Below are positions 16,011 through 23,407 of a stretch of 28,080 nt of DNA, piece after piece (within the stretch, counting starts at the first letter, position 1; each line of letters begins with the position of its first letter). Position numbers and translations under genes: made by a program. The stretch lies in contig CAYXDO010000153.1 in assembly GCA_964463485.1 (NCBI GenBank), positions 1-28,080 of the forward strand, written 5' to 3'. This DNA is from CAYXDO01 sp964463485 (GTDB taxonomy: Bacteria > Myxococcota > Kuafuiibacteriia > Kuafuiibacteriales > Kuafuiibacteriaceae). The notes under the pieces were generated by a model that saw only the letters and a program-made list of their open reading frames with translations, had not been told where the DNA came from and searched no databases.

Positions 16011-17180
16011 ATGCAGCGCGTTTATTTTCCCTTCGCCGACGGTCGACTCGGGTACAACTGCCCCGAGTGCGGCTCCAAGTGCTGCAAAGGGCTCGGGCTT
16101 CACGCGACTCACGGTGAGCTTCAGTGGCTCCTCGAAAAATACCCCTCGCTGTCGCTCTTCACGACCCGCCCGGCCCGGGCTGCGGAGCCTCACCTGCTGC
16201 GCGTCATCAACCATCCCCCCGGTTGCTTCTTCCTCGACGGCGCCGGAGCCTGCTCCGTGCACGCCAAACACGGGCGCGAGCACAAGCCGCTGATGTGCCG
16301 AACGTTCCCCGCCAATCGGTACTCTTTGGTCGGGCACTCACTCGTCGCTGATTTCGGACCGACTTGTCCCGTCCGAGTGTGGGAGGCGGGCTCCGGTGAC
16401 TTCCCGCTGCGCCACGAGGAACTCAGACGCGACATCGAAGGCGACCTCGAGGCGGTGATGTCCCTGGCTTCACCGATGAGCTTGGACGACTTTGGCGAGC
16501 ACCGAATCCTCGAGAGTGACCTCGCGTGGGAGGAGGCATTGCGGGACCTTCCCGTTCGCTCCCCATCTCTGACCTTGTTCGACCTCTGCGCGCGGATGAC
16601 CGAGAACCTAGCGGTCCCGCGGTCGCCGGACGAGTTCGAAAGGAGGATGAACGCGCTGTCGCGCTTGATCGGGGCGGACGTCGATCCGTCCAAGCTCCGG
16701 AGCCAGCGGATCCTCCTTTTTCTCATGCCTCGCCTCCGCCTGCTCACCGCTCGCCTGCTTCCGTCGTCGTATCCGCGAGGCGAGCTCCAGCGACTCATGC
16801 CGCAGGTCGCCGTCGCCCTCGCCGTCTACCTCGAGGTCTACGCGGGCACGAACCAGAGCAGACTCACCGAGACGACCGCGGCGAGCGCTTTGGAGGTGGA
16901 CTTTCGCTTCCTGCTTCAGCTTGCGCGAATCGACGAGCCCCCAACTCTCGAGTCCGTTCCCATCCAACTCGTCGTGGCGCCGCCGAGCGGCATCGAGCCC
17001 GAGCTGATGAGAGTCCTCGACGCGATGGTCGCGGCCAACGGCGCGACTACGACTCAGGAGATCCTCGAGCGCGTCGTCCCTCAGCCGGGCGCCCGCAGCA
17101 GAGTGATGAGGGCCCTCGCGGACGCGAGCGGGCCCTCGCGGACGCGAGCGGGCGGGCTGAGTTTCGGTCCAACGACCTAG
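16011..17180 (+). CDS. Large YkgJ-type cysteine-cluster protein
   Basis: The N-terminal 120 residues carry the metal-binding Cys cluster of the YkgJ family: Cys17, 20, 24, 25, then Cys72, 81, 96 and 119, with CRTFP after the third group. Members are thought to bind zinc or an Fe-S cluster, and the FliB flagellin methylase uses a similar cluster, but the role of this protein is unknown. At 389 residues it is much longer than typical YkgJ proteins; residues 130-350 are helical and unrecognised. The ATG has GGAGG 10 nt upstream. A 20-bp tandem duplication at 17111-17150 changes the reading frame, so the last 15 residues differ from those a single-copy gene would encode. It lies 71 bp after the PLD-like gene on the same strand, so co-transcription is possible. 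Confidence 0.85.
   Translation: MQRVYFPFADGRLGYNCPECGSKCCKGLGLHATHGELQWLLEKYPSLSLFTTRPARAAEPHLLRVINHPPGCFFLDGAGACSVHAKHGREHKPLMCRTFPANRYSLVGHSLVADFGPTCPVRVWEAGSGDFPLRHEELRRDIEGDLEAVMSLASPMSLDDFGEHRILESDLAWEEALRDLPVRSPSLTLFDLCARMTENLAVPRSPDEFERRMNALSRLIGADVDPSKLRSQRILLFLMPRLRLLTARLLPSSYPRGELQRLMPQVAVALAVYLEVYAGTNQSRLTETTAASALEVDFRFLLQLARIDEPPTLESVPIQLVVAPPSGIEPELMRVLDAMVAANGATTTQEILERVVPQPGARSRVMRALADASGPSRTRAGGLSFGPTT
17111..17150 (+). repeat. 20-bp perfect tandem duplication at the 3' end of the YkgJ-type gene
   Basis: GGCCCTCGCGGACGCGAGCG occurs twice in a row (17111-17130 and 17131-17150). Each unit contains the inverted repeat CTCGCG/CGCGAG. Twenty is not a multiple of three, so the second copy is read in a different frame from the first. 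Confidence 0.97.
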
Positions 17181-17265
17181 CAGGTCGCTGAAGAAGTCGA
17201 CTTCTCGGACCGCTGCGCTGTGCTTGATCGTCATGGATCAGCAAATTCACGCGCTTACGGGGTGA

Positions 17266-17301
17266 ATCGGGCACGGGCACGGACGGGCACGGGCACGGCA
17301 T
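17266..17301 (-). repeat. (CCGTGC)n hexanucleotide element, short copy
   Basis: Read on the reverse strand this is ATG, two CCGTGC units, the truncated CCGT, two CCGTGC units, then CCGAT. It matches the element at 141-195 except for three missing units, and lies in the opposite orientation. It is 40 bp beyond the stop codon of the peptidase gene at 17341. The rest of 17181-17340 shows nothing clear apart from a CTGGCTGGCT string also present near base 26. Confidence 0.9.
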
Positions 17302-17340
17302 GAGTTTCGGAGCCTTCTCAGCGAGCTGCTGGCTGGCTGA

Positions 17341-18378
17341 CTAGTTGCTTCTCACCACCATACTCATTTCGGTGTGGCGATCTCGGACGTAGCCGCTCGC
17401 GAGGCTGCCTTCGTGCACGAGGTTTCCGTTCTGCGGATTCACGTAGAACCGGTTGTTTTTGCCGGCCTCGGAGTTGGTCGTCGCCGGGTCGTGATAGTTG
17501 TAATACGTGCGTCCGCGCTCGTCGGTCCCGCGACCGGTGATCATGACGAAGTGATCGGTGACGCCGTCGGCGTTGTAGTTGGCGTTTTTGTGAGAGACTC
17601 CGACGGCGACCGGGCGCCCCGAATCGAGCTGCTGGTCGATGTATTGGCGCGCCTCGCGAGTTCGTTCGGGCGTGGTTCGAACTCGTCCGTGAGAGTCCTC
17701 GCCGGTCGCGACCTGGATTCGGTTTCCGGTGTTCGGAGCGATGGGCGCGCCGGCGCGCCCCATCATCGCTCGGACCGCGCGGTAGCATGCGGTCGGTCCG
17801 GCTTCGGGCACGTTGCGAGCGTCGAACTGGCTGAGCCACGGAGCTTTGACTTGCACGTCTGCGCCTCTGGTCGTCGCTCCGTTTGCAGGGCTCGTATTTC
17901 GGCGTGTCTCGGCGTCGCGAGCCAAATCTCCCGCCCGCACGGCTCCGGGGGGAACGGGATCGTCCAGGCCGGGAGCGCGTCGACTTCGATCTGCGCCGGG
18001 CGCGCTCGGCTGAGTCCAGATATCGGCGCCGGGCGTCGTCTGCAAGGTCAGCAGCGCGTCGATGCCGAAGCGACCGTCGGCGGGCAACCCATGGGCGCCC
18101 TGAAATCCCTTGAGCGCCGCCTCGGTCTTAGGGCCGAAGATGCCGTCCTCCGCGAGGGGCGGCTGAATTCCTGAGCGGTTGAGGGCCGCCTGCATGTCTC
18201 TCACGGCGGTGTTGGAGTCGCCCCGGCGGAGCACCGAAACTCCGGTGGCGACGTCGTGGAGTGACTGCGGAATGAAGCCCGTTTGTGTCAGCCCTCGGGC
18301 GAAGGCGTTCACCGCCGCAGGCTCGCCGCGGTTCAGCGAGGGTTGAAAACGGGGGTCGATTCCGTTCACGGACACCAT
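17341..18378 (-). CDS. Peptidoglycan-binding plus papain/C39-like cysteine peptidase
   Basis: From the ATG at 18378 this is 345 residues. A peptidoglycan-binding type 1 domain lies at about 47-113 (VLRRGDSNTAVRDMQAALN, then DGIFGPKTEAALKGFQ). After a polar linker comes a papain-fold peptidase domain (about 176-343) with a plausible active site: Gln184 in SQFD, Cys198 in GPTACYRA, His276 in DHFVMI and Asp297 in YHDPA. The Cys follows GPT rather than preceding it as in common C39_2 proteins. The likely role is cleavage of wall peptides or proteins after docking to peptidoglycan, which is inferred. No signal peptide is visible. A GTG at 18465 would add 29 residues of chance-like composition. It is the second leaderless wall-directed enzyme in the window. 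Confidence 0.78.
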   Translation of the reverse strand: MVSVNGIDPRFQPSLNRGEPAAVNAFARGLTQTGFIPQSLHDVATGVSVLRRGDSNTAVRDMQAALNRSGIQPPLAEDGIFGPKTEAALKGFQGAHGLPADGRFGIDALLTLQTTPGADIWTQPSAPGADRSRRAPGLDDPVPPGAVRAGDLARDAETRRNTSPANGATTRGADVQVKAPWLSQFDARNVPEAGPTACYRAVRAMMGRAGAPIAPNTGNRIQVATGEDSHGRVRTTPERTREARQYIDQQLDSGRPVAVGVSHKNANYNADGVTDHFVMITGRGTDERGRTYYNYHDPATTNSEAGKNNRFYVNPQNGNLVHEGSLASGYVRDRHTEMSMVVRSN

Positions 18379-18507
18379 GTTGTGGGCCGAAGCATGAGCC
18401 GTGCCGAGCTCCGGAGTGCGGTGAGCTCGACGCAGCAAACGGGGAGTGAGGTGTGTGTTCCTCACTTCTGCAACGAGTCGGGTGCACTTGCAACGCGGCC
18501 AGGGCGC

Positions 18508-19233
18508 TTACGGCGCCTTGATTTCGGCAGCGATCGTGATGTCGAGCGGGGCGGCGGCGAGGGTGCATCGTGCGAAGTCTCCGCAGTCGACTTTTGGCGT
18601 TGCGTCGACGTGCAACTTCAGTCTGCCGGTCTGAGCTCCGAGCTCGGAGGCGACCGTGAAACGAAGCACCCCGGCCTCGATCGAGAGCTCCGCGCCCGAG
18701 ACTTTGAAAACTTCGGCGCCATCGTCGCCAGAGAAGGTCAGGGTTGCGTTTGCGAGAGTATCGGAGCTTGGACTGTACCTCAGGACGGCGGCTTGGCCTG
18801 CCATGAGCGCATCCTGCGCCACGATCGCTCGTGGGCCTGCGAGATCAGGAATAGCCGCTTCGAGCGCCGCGCCTTCGCCGTCGAACAACCCAAACGTCCT
18901 GAGTGTGCCCTCCTCGCGAACGATCGCTCCCGCGGGCAACGAGAAGGTCGGCTTTTCGCACGTACCGCTCGCATCTCCGCCTCGAGAAACCTGCTTCATG
19001 TTGGCCGAATACAGGACCGCGGTCGCGAGCTCATCGAGCTGGAGGCAATCTTCCCCCGTGACCTCGGCCTCGATGGTAGCCACCGCCTCGGCGCCAGCAG
19101 GAAACGACGGACCCGCGCGCAGCGGCGTGGTGAGCTGAAACGCAGGCTTCTCCAAACCCGAAACGCGTGTCTCACCACGACACCCGATGATCCCGAGCGC
19201 TCCGGCCATCAAAGTCCTCACGAGGAGCTTCAT
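18508..19233 (-). CDS. Small predicted lipoprotein, unknown function
   Basis: This 241-residue protein starts MKLLVRTLMAGALGIIGC, a textbook lipoprotein signal with the lipobox IIGC (Cys18). The mature part is beta-rich and contains four further Cys (in EDCLQL, GTCEKP, VDCGDF and ARCTLA), likely two disulphides, consistent with a periplasmic or outer-membrane location. I do not recognise a family. It lies upstream of the peptidase gene on the same strand, with 129 bp between the stop and the proposed peptidase start, so co-transcription is possible but not shown. It is divergent from the NTF2-like gene. Confidence 0.8.
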   Translation of the reverse strand: MKLLVRTLMAGALGIIGCRGETRVSGLEKPAFQLTTPLRAGPSFPAGAEAVATIEAEVTGEDCLQLDELATAVLYSANMKQVSRGGDASGTCEKPTFSLPAGAIVREEGTLRTFGLFDGEGAALEAAIPDLAGPRAIVAQDALMAGQAAVLRYSPSSDTLANATLTFSGDDGAEVFKVSGAELSIEAGVLRFTVASELGAQTGRLKLHVDATPKVDCGDFARCTLAAAPLDITIAAEIKAP

Positions 19234-19300
19234 GCAACGAGGCTAGCCCAATCCCAGCCAGACTCCGAGCCCACCCTAACCCGGCCGAGCCGGAACCCCG

Positions 19301-19340
19301 ATGCACGAGCCTGATCCCCGATGCACGAGCCTGATCCCCA
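19301..19340. repeat. 20-bp tandem duplication in the divergent intergenic region
   Basis: ATGCACGAGCCTGATCCCCG occurs at 19301-19320 and again at 19321-19340 with only the last base changed. It lies in the 245-bp gap between the divergent lipoprotein and NTF2-like genes. Confidence 0.95.
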
Positions 19341-19347
19341 TCGACTC

Positions 19348-19374
19348 GGCCTAGGCCTAGCCAGGTAAACCTGG
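19348..19374. promoter_or_regulatory. Overlapping palindromes, candidate operator
   Basis: Just after the 20-bp duplication come the overlapping palindromes GGCCTAGGCC (19348-19357) and CTAGGCCTAG (19351-19360), then the inverted repeat CCAGGT-AA-ACCTGG (19361-19374). Such a cluster in a divergent promoter region could bind a dimeric regulator. No promoter hexamers were identified with confidence. Confidence 0.4.
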
Positions 19375-19478
19375 AAGCTTAAGCGCGTAGCCGTTCACAG
19401 TCGACAGTCGCCCTCGAAGTGGATTTTGACTCTGCGCAAAATACGCAACCATATCGCACCTCAACCGACAATGTCTCC

Positions 19479-20144
19479 ATGAGGACCGTGGGTTTTCAGT
19501 CACACGTCGTGTTGCCGGCCAGCATCGGTCCGCAGCACCTGGCCCGGACAGACTCGAAGAAGCCGACCAACACCAAGGACGGCTTGGATCTCACGCCGCG
19601 AACGCAGGCCCTCCGATCCGCCCAGGCGTATGCGGAGACAGCCGGTTCGAAGCTCGGGCTAGAAGCAAAGATGTCGCTTTTCCACGGGCGATTCAGCGCG
19701 GACGTCGATTTCCGTGATCCGCTCTTCGGCCACCTGACGGGGCCGAGTGTGTTTGGGAAGCTCGCCATCGAGCACAGCGGCGGCGCCGAGATTCGCTATC
19801 AAGCCGTTCGCGAGGGTGACGTGAAGCGAATGAGCAGCGAGGAGATCGCGCGGATCGACCCGCAGGCCGCCGCGCGCCACGCGCAATGGAATCAAGTGTC
19901 GCTGCGCTGGGATGCCGATTACGTGGTCGGGGGCCGACCGATTCACAACGAGGTCGAGACGACGCTCTCGGTCGACGCCGAGGGCAAGATCCGTCAGCAG
20001 CGCGACGACTACGACTGGAAGCGATGGATGGACCAAGCCGTTCCGTTCGTGCCGGAGCTCATCCGTCACAGTCGCCCGTTCAAGGCCCTCGTGAACTTGG
20101 CGCTGGGCGTCGTTACTCATTTCAAGGGTCGAGCGGTCGAATAG
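19479..20144 (+). CDS. NTF2/SnoaL-like protein
   Basis: Residues from about 35 to 175 match the cone-shaped NTF2-like fold in pattern: an opening helix (AYAETAG), MSLFHGRFSADVDFRDPLFGHLTG, a central strand with WNQVSLRWDADYVVGGRPIHNEVETTLSVDAEGK, and a final DDYDWKRWMDQA. The fold is used by isomerases, dehydratases and ligand-binding proteins, and nothing fixes the substrate here. No signal peptide is seen and the N-terminal 30 residues are polar. The ATG at 19479 is preferred; a GTG at 19419 would add 20 residues, and neither has a clear ribosome-binding site. The stop codon lies within a 9-bp repeat array that fills the gap to the next gene. Confidence 0.7.
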   Translation: MRTVGFQSHVVLPASIGPQHLARTDSKKPTNTKDGLDLTPRTQALRSAQAYAETAGSKLGLEAKMSLFHGRFSADVDFRDPLFGHLTGPSVFGKLAIEHSGGAEIRYQAVREGDVKRMSSEEIARIDPQAAARHAQWNQVSLRWDADYVVGGRPIHNEVETTLSVDAEGKIRQQRDDYDWKRWMDQAVPFVPELIRHSRPFKALVNLALGVVTHFKGRAVE

Positions 20145-20202
20145 GTCGAACAGGTCGAACAGGTCGAACAGGTCGAACCGATCAGGTCGATCAGGTCGAA
20201 TA
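20135..20202 (+). repeat. 9-bp tandem repeat array joining two genes
   Basis: About seven units of GGTCGAAYA type run from the last codons of the NTF2-like gene to just before the TTG start of the next lipoprotein gene. Three are the identical GGTCGAACA, and the array is broken once by an extra GATCA at 20180-20184. It makes up almost the whole 65-bp spacer. Confidence 0.93.
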
Positions 20203-20209
20203 GGCACTC

Positions 20210-21553
20210 TTGCTCGCTGCGTTCAACCGGTCGTGCGACAATGCCGCCCTGCGCGCTTTGGTGGTGATTGCGGTCCCGATCGTGCTTGGGGTGGGCTGCG
20301 GAGCTCCGACCAGCTGGCTGGATTCTGGTGCGTCTCGGTCGTTGATGCTCGTCGTCGTCGCCGAAGGCAAGCCCGTGTCCCTGCTCGCGACGAACACGTC
20401 TGAGCGCCTCGACGTGGAGCTCGAGGGCAACGTCGTCGACGGATCCACGATCTTCGCGGTGCGCTTCGATCGCGCGCTCGACGAGCTTGGAATCTCGTCG
20501 GGCTGGCAGAGTGAAGGGGACGCTCCTTTGCCAGAGTGGACCGACGTGTTGGTGGCGAGCCGGCTGGACGGGGCGCTGGTGTTCGAGGCGGAACCGGACC
20601 CGCCGCCCTCTGTCACGGGGCTGAAAGTGCATCGTGAGTTGGCGTCGCGATGCGTTCCGCTCGACGTGACTACGGTTCGGCTCGATGGCGCCAGGGGGCG
20701 GGCCAACTTCGTCTTGGCGCTCGACGAATCTTCGGCGCTCGTGGGGACGACCGTCGGTTTCTTTCGCGTGAACCACGAACGATCCGAGCCCGTTCCATCC
20801 ATGAACGAGGCTCCAAGGCTCGCCGCCTACAAGGCCAGCGACGGAGAGATTTGGTTGGTGGGTGGCAGGCAGCGCGTCGCCCGCGGGACGCTCGAGGCCG
20901 GCTTCACCGATACATCTTCGCTCACTCTCGATCCCGGTCAGCAAGCCGACCTGCAAGGGCTCGAAGTCGACGGCAAGCTGGAGCTCTTCGTGGCCAGCGA
21001 ATCGTTTCACGTCGAACGATTCGACGGACGGACGTGGTCCTCGTTGTTTGAGCTCGAACGAACTACGGGCGATGGGTCTTTCGTCGCGCCGATTGGGCCG
21101 CGGCATGTTGTCGCACTTTCCCGCCGGGGCCACGAGATCTTCGACTGGCGCGACGGAGATCTCACCCGAATCAAGCTCTTCGACGGCGCCATCGATCAGG
21201 TCCTCGCCGAGTTGCAGTCGATGTTCCGCGTGCCAGGGCTCGGTGTGGTGGCCGGAGGCCGCAGGGGTCGGCTGTTCGGGATCGTCGGAGAGGAGTGGCG
21301 CGGGCTCGACACGGTCGGCTATTTGCCGGTGAATTTCGTGGTTCCGCTGGCCGATGGGTACATCGTTGGAGGCGGAGACGGCGTGGTCACTCATTGGTTC
21401 CCGGGGGCTGGTGCCTGCGAGGCGCGCACCGTGTCGACCGACGGACGCCACCTCGTGGGCGCGGCCCGGGTCGGCGACTCGGTCGTGCTCGCAGAAGAGG
21501 ACGCGATCGAAGACACGACCGACCTGCACGTCGTCTGGATGTCCGCTCGCTGA
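20210..21553 (+). CDS. Predicted lipoprotein, propeller-like, unknown function
   Basis: The TTG start is followed by an Arg-containing n-region, a hydrophobic core (ALVVIAVPIVLGVG) and Cys30, giving a probable lipoprotein. No ATG precedes the signal, and AGG 5 nt upstream is a weak ribosome-binding site contributed by the repeat array. The mature part (about 418 residues) is beta-rich, with recurring short blocks such as GEIWLVGGRQ, KLELFVASES, RHVVALSRRG and GYIVGGGDGVV, the pattern of a beta-propeller. No known family was recognised. It resembles the larger lipoprotein at 1601 in architecture. A long reverse-strand open frame covers the same bases but lacks any motif. Confidence 0.75.
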   Translation: MLAAFNRSCDNAALRALVVIAVPIVLGVGCGAPTSWLDSGASRSLMLVVVAEGKPVSLLATNTSERLDVELEGNVVDGSTIFAVRFDRALDELGISSGWQSEGDAPLPEWTDVLVASRLDGALVFEAEPDPPPSVTGLKVHRELASRCVPLDVTTVRLDGARGRANFVLALDESSALVGTTVGFFRVNHERSEPVPSMNEAPRLAAYKASDGEIWLVGGRQRVARGTLEAGFTDTSSLTLDPGQQADLQGLEVDGKLELFVASESFHVERFDGRTWSSLFELERTTGDGSFVAPIGPRHVVALSRRGHEIFDWRDGDLTRIKLFDGAIDQVLAELQSMFRVPGLGVVAGGRRGRLFGIVGEEWRGLDTVGYLPVNFVVPLADGYIVGGGDGVVTHWFPGAGACEARTVSTDGRHLVGAARVGDSVVLAEEDAIEDTTDLHVVWMSAR

Positions 21554-21565
21554 CGCAGCTTTTTT
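21549..21565 (+). terminator. Weak candidate intrinsic terminator
   Basis: GCTG-ACG-CAGC forms a 4-bp stem around the stop codon of the preceding lipoprotein gene and is followed by six T residues (21560-21565). The stem is short, so termination would be partial at best. Confidence 0.35.
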
Positions 21566-21664
21566 CCGCAGGGGTCACAAGGCACCGTCGGTCAGGGCCG
21601 GGGGGTTTCGCGCGGATGTACGTGCGATGGGGTCTTTGGCATACTGCAGCCCATAAGGACCGGC

Positions 21665-23233
21665 ATGCGCGTAGCTCGACTTACCTCGACCTTCCTCCTC
21701 CTCGCGGCTTGCTCCGAGAAGCCGACCGCTGGAGTCCCCGACGGATCGGAGGGAGACGGGCCCCCGAGTACGGCCGATGGAGGTACTGGCAGCGATGACT
21801 CGGGGCAGACCGTCGACCTTGGCTTGGGGGACGCGAACCCAGCGGGGGACGCTGTTGCCTCGGACACGGGAGACGAGCCGCGGGACTCCGGAGTCGTAAC
21901 TCAGCCCGATGCAACTCAGCCCACGGCCGACGGTGGCTTCGTCTTTCCCGACGCTGGATCGGGCCCCGGTCTGGTGGGGTCGCTGTGCGTTCGCAACGCG
22001 GACTGCTCGGGCGTCCTCCTGTGTTCCGCGGTGAACGCGGGAGGCGCGTTGGAGCTGAGTTGTCAGAATCCAAACGTCGGCGGGCTCGATCTCGGCAGTC
22101 CGTGCCTATCGGCCGCCGGGTGTCTGTCGAACCTATGTATTCAGCAGAGGTTCGGCCAGCAATGCAGCAGACCGTGCACAGGCAATTCGGAATGCGGGGT
22201 TGGGTATGAGTGTCGGTCCGAGACCATCAGCGTGCTCGGGGCGCCGCCCGCCGCCGTCAATGTTTGCATGGCGACCGCGCAACCCTGCCAAGTCGCCGAC
22301 GACTGCCCGCCCGGAGCGGCCTGTGCGTTCGCGCCGAACGGAGCGAACAACGGCCTCGAGCGCGTTTGCGCCACGTTCGGCGGGAGCGGAGGCGGAGTGA
22401 CTTGTTCGAGCCCAGACGACTGTCGCAGTCGGAGCTGCGTCTTTGGCACCTGTGCGGAGCCTTGCCGGAGCACGACCGACTGCTTTGGCTTTCAAGTCTG
22501 CCAGGCGGAGCAGGTGTCGGTCGGAGGCCTCTCGGGAACCTTCGATGTCTGCACGACGTTCCCTGACCAGATCTGCTCCTCGAGCTCGGACTGCTCGAAC
22601 GGCGCCAGAGTTTGCGGAGAGCTGCGGACGAACGCCTCGGTCGTGCCGTATTGCATCGCGCCGAACCCGTCGGGGCTCGCCCGCGGCGAGCACTGCGCGA
22701 CCGACGCTGCGTGCCGCGAGCAAATTTGTCATTTCATGAGTGAGGAGTGCTCGGTCGTCTGCGGCCAAGACTCCGATTGCGGAGCCGGTTATGTGTGCAA
22801 CCACGTGACCTACAATCCGGGCAACTCCAGGATCGGTTTGTGCGTCCGCACCTGCTCCGACGACCAGGACTGCCGGGTCGCCGGATCCCCAGGCAACGTC
22901 TGCTCGCCCAATTCGAACGCACTCACCGGGCAAACTCAGCTGATCTGCACGACCCCGGTTGGCGCGAGCCCGCTCGGAGCGCCCTGCACGGACGGGAGCC
23001 AATGCCAGAGCGGGTTCTGTTTCACGAGCGACTCCTATTTCGGCAGCTGCACGAGCGCCGCGCAATGCGGCGGCGTCCCGTGTGAAGGCGGCCAGTGCCA
23101 TGCCCACTACGAGCGCTGCACGGCCGTGTGCGACAACAACGCGGACTGCGCGGGCGGGGGCCCCTTCACGTCCTGCCAACCCATCAACGTGGGAGGCAGC
23201 AACGTCAACCTCTGCGCGCTACCCCCCACGTGA
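21665..23233 (+). CDS. Cys-rich repeat lipoprotein, Myxococcota type
   Basis: The start ATG has AAGGA 6 nt upstream. The signal peptide ends in a perfect lipobox, LAAC (Cys16). Residues 20-100 are an Asp/Gly/Thr/Pro-rich linker. The remaining 420 residues contain dozens of Cys in repeats of the type C-x4-DC-x4-8-C (NADCSG, NSECGVGYEC, DDCPPGAAC, DSDCGAGYVC), which should be held by disulphides on the cell surface. Proteins of this kind are abundant in Myxococcota but have no assigned role; adhesion or surface display is a guess. It is 111 bp after the propeller-like lipoprotein on the same strand and converges on the receiver gene ending at 23408. Confidence 0.88.
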   Translation: MRVARLTSTFLLLAACSEKPTAGVPDGSEGDGPPSTADGGTGSDDSGQTVDLGLGDANPAGDAVASDTGDEPRDSGVVTQPDATQPTADGGFVFPDAGSGPGLVGSLCVRNADCSGVLLCSAVNAGGALELSCQNPNVGGLDLGSPCLSAAGCLSNLCIQQRFGQQCSRPCTGNSECGVGYECRSETISVLGAPPAAVNVCMATAQPCQVADDCPPGAACAFAPNGANNGLERVCATFGGSGGGVTCSSPDDCRSRSCVFGTCAEPCRSTTDCFGFQVCQAEQVSVGGLSGTFDVCTTFPDQICSSSSDCSNGARVCGELRTNASVVPYCIAPNPSGLARGEHCATDAACREQICHFMSEECSVVCGQDSDCGAGYVCNHVTYNPGNSRIGLCVRTCSDDQDCRVAGSPGNVCSPNSNALTGQTQLICTTPVGASPLGAPCTDGSQCQSGFCFTSDSYFGSCTSAAQCGGVPCEGGQCHAHYERCTAVCDNNADCAGGGPFTSCQPINVGGSNVNLCALPPT

Positions 23234-23407
23234 CAGGTCGATGAGAAGGTTCCGAAACCCATGCCCTGTGCCCCTCGACGAGAAGCTCGAGAGCGACGCT
23301 GGGCGCGGTCGATAGGAAAGTTGTGAATCCAAATCCAACGCGGCTTTCCTGCCGGGCGCCGCGCAATCGCGGCCACAGCATCTGGCCCTTGTGGATCGAC
23401 GCTCTGA
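23234..23407. other. Convergent intergenic region
   Basis: This is the 174-bp gap between a forward and a reverse gene. The only structure seen is the inverted repeat AGGAAAG (23314-23320) and CTTTCCT (23344-23350) with a 23-nt loop. It has no T-run and is not called a terminator. Confidence 0.4.

Noticed and set aside
141..17301. The inverted hexanucleotide elements as ends of a 17-kb mobile element
   Set aside because: The segment holds core genes (holB, metG), no transposase or integrase is present, and the elements are low-complexity repeats without target duplications.
20117..21529. Reverse-strand open frame of 470 codons opposite the lipoprotein gene
   Set aside because: It starts antisense within the lipoprotein gene, lacks any recognisable motif, and ends in the translated 9-bp repeat. 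The forward frame has a lipoprotein signal and beta-rich blocks.
21637..21660. TTTGGCATACTGCAG as a sigma-54 promoter of the Cys-rich lipoprotein
   Set aside because: The distance between GG and GC is 6 nt rather than the required 10. A -10-like CATACT is present but lacks a convincing -35.
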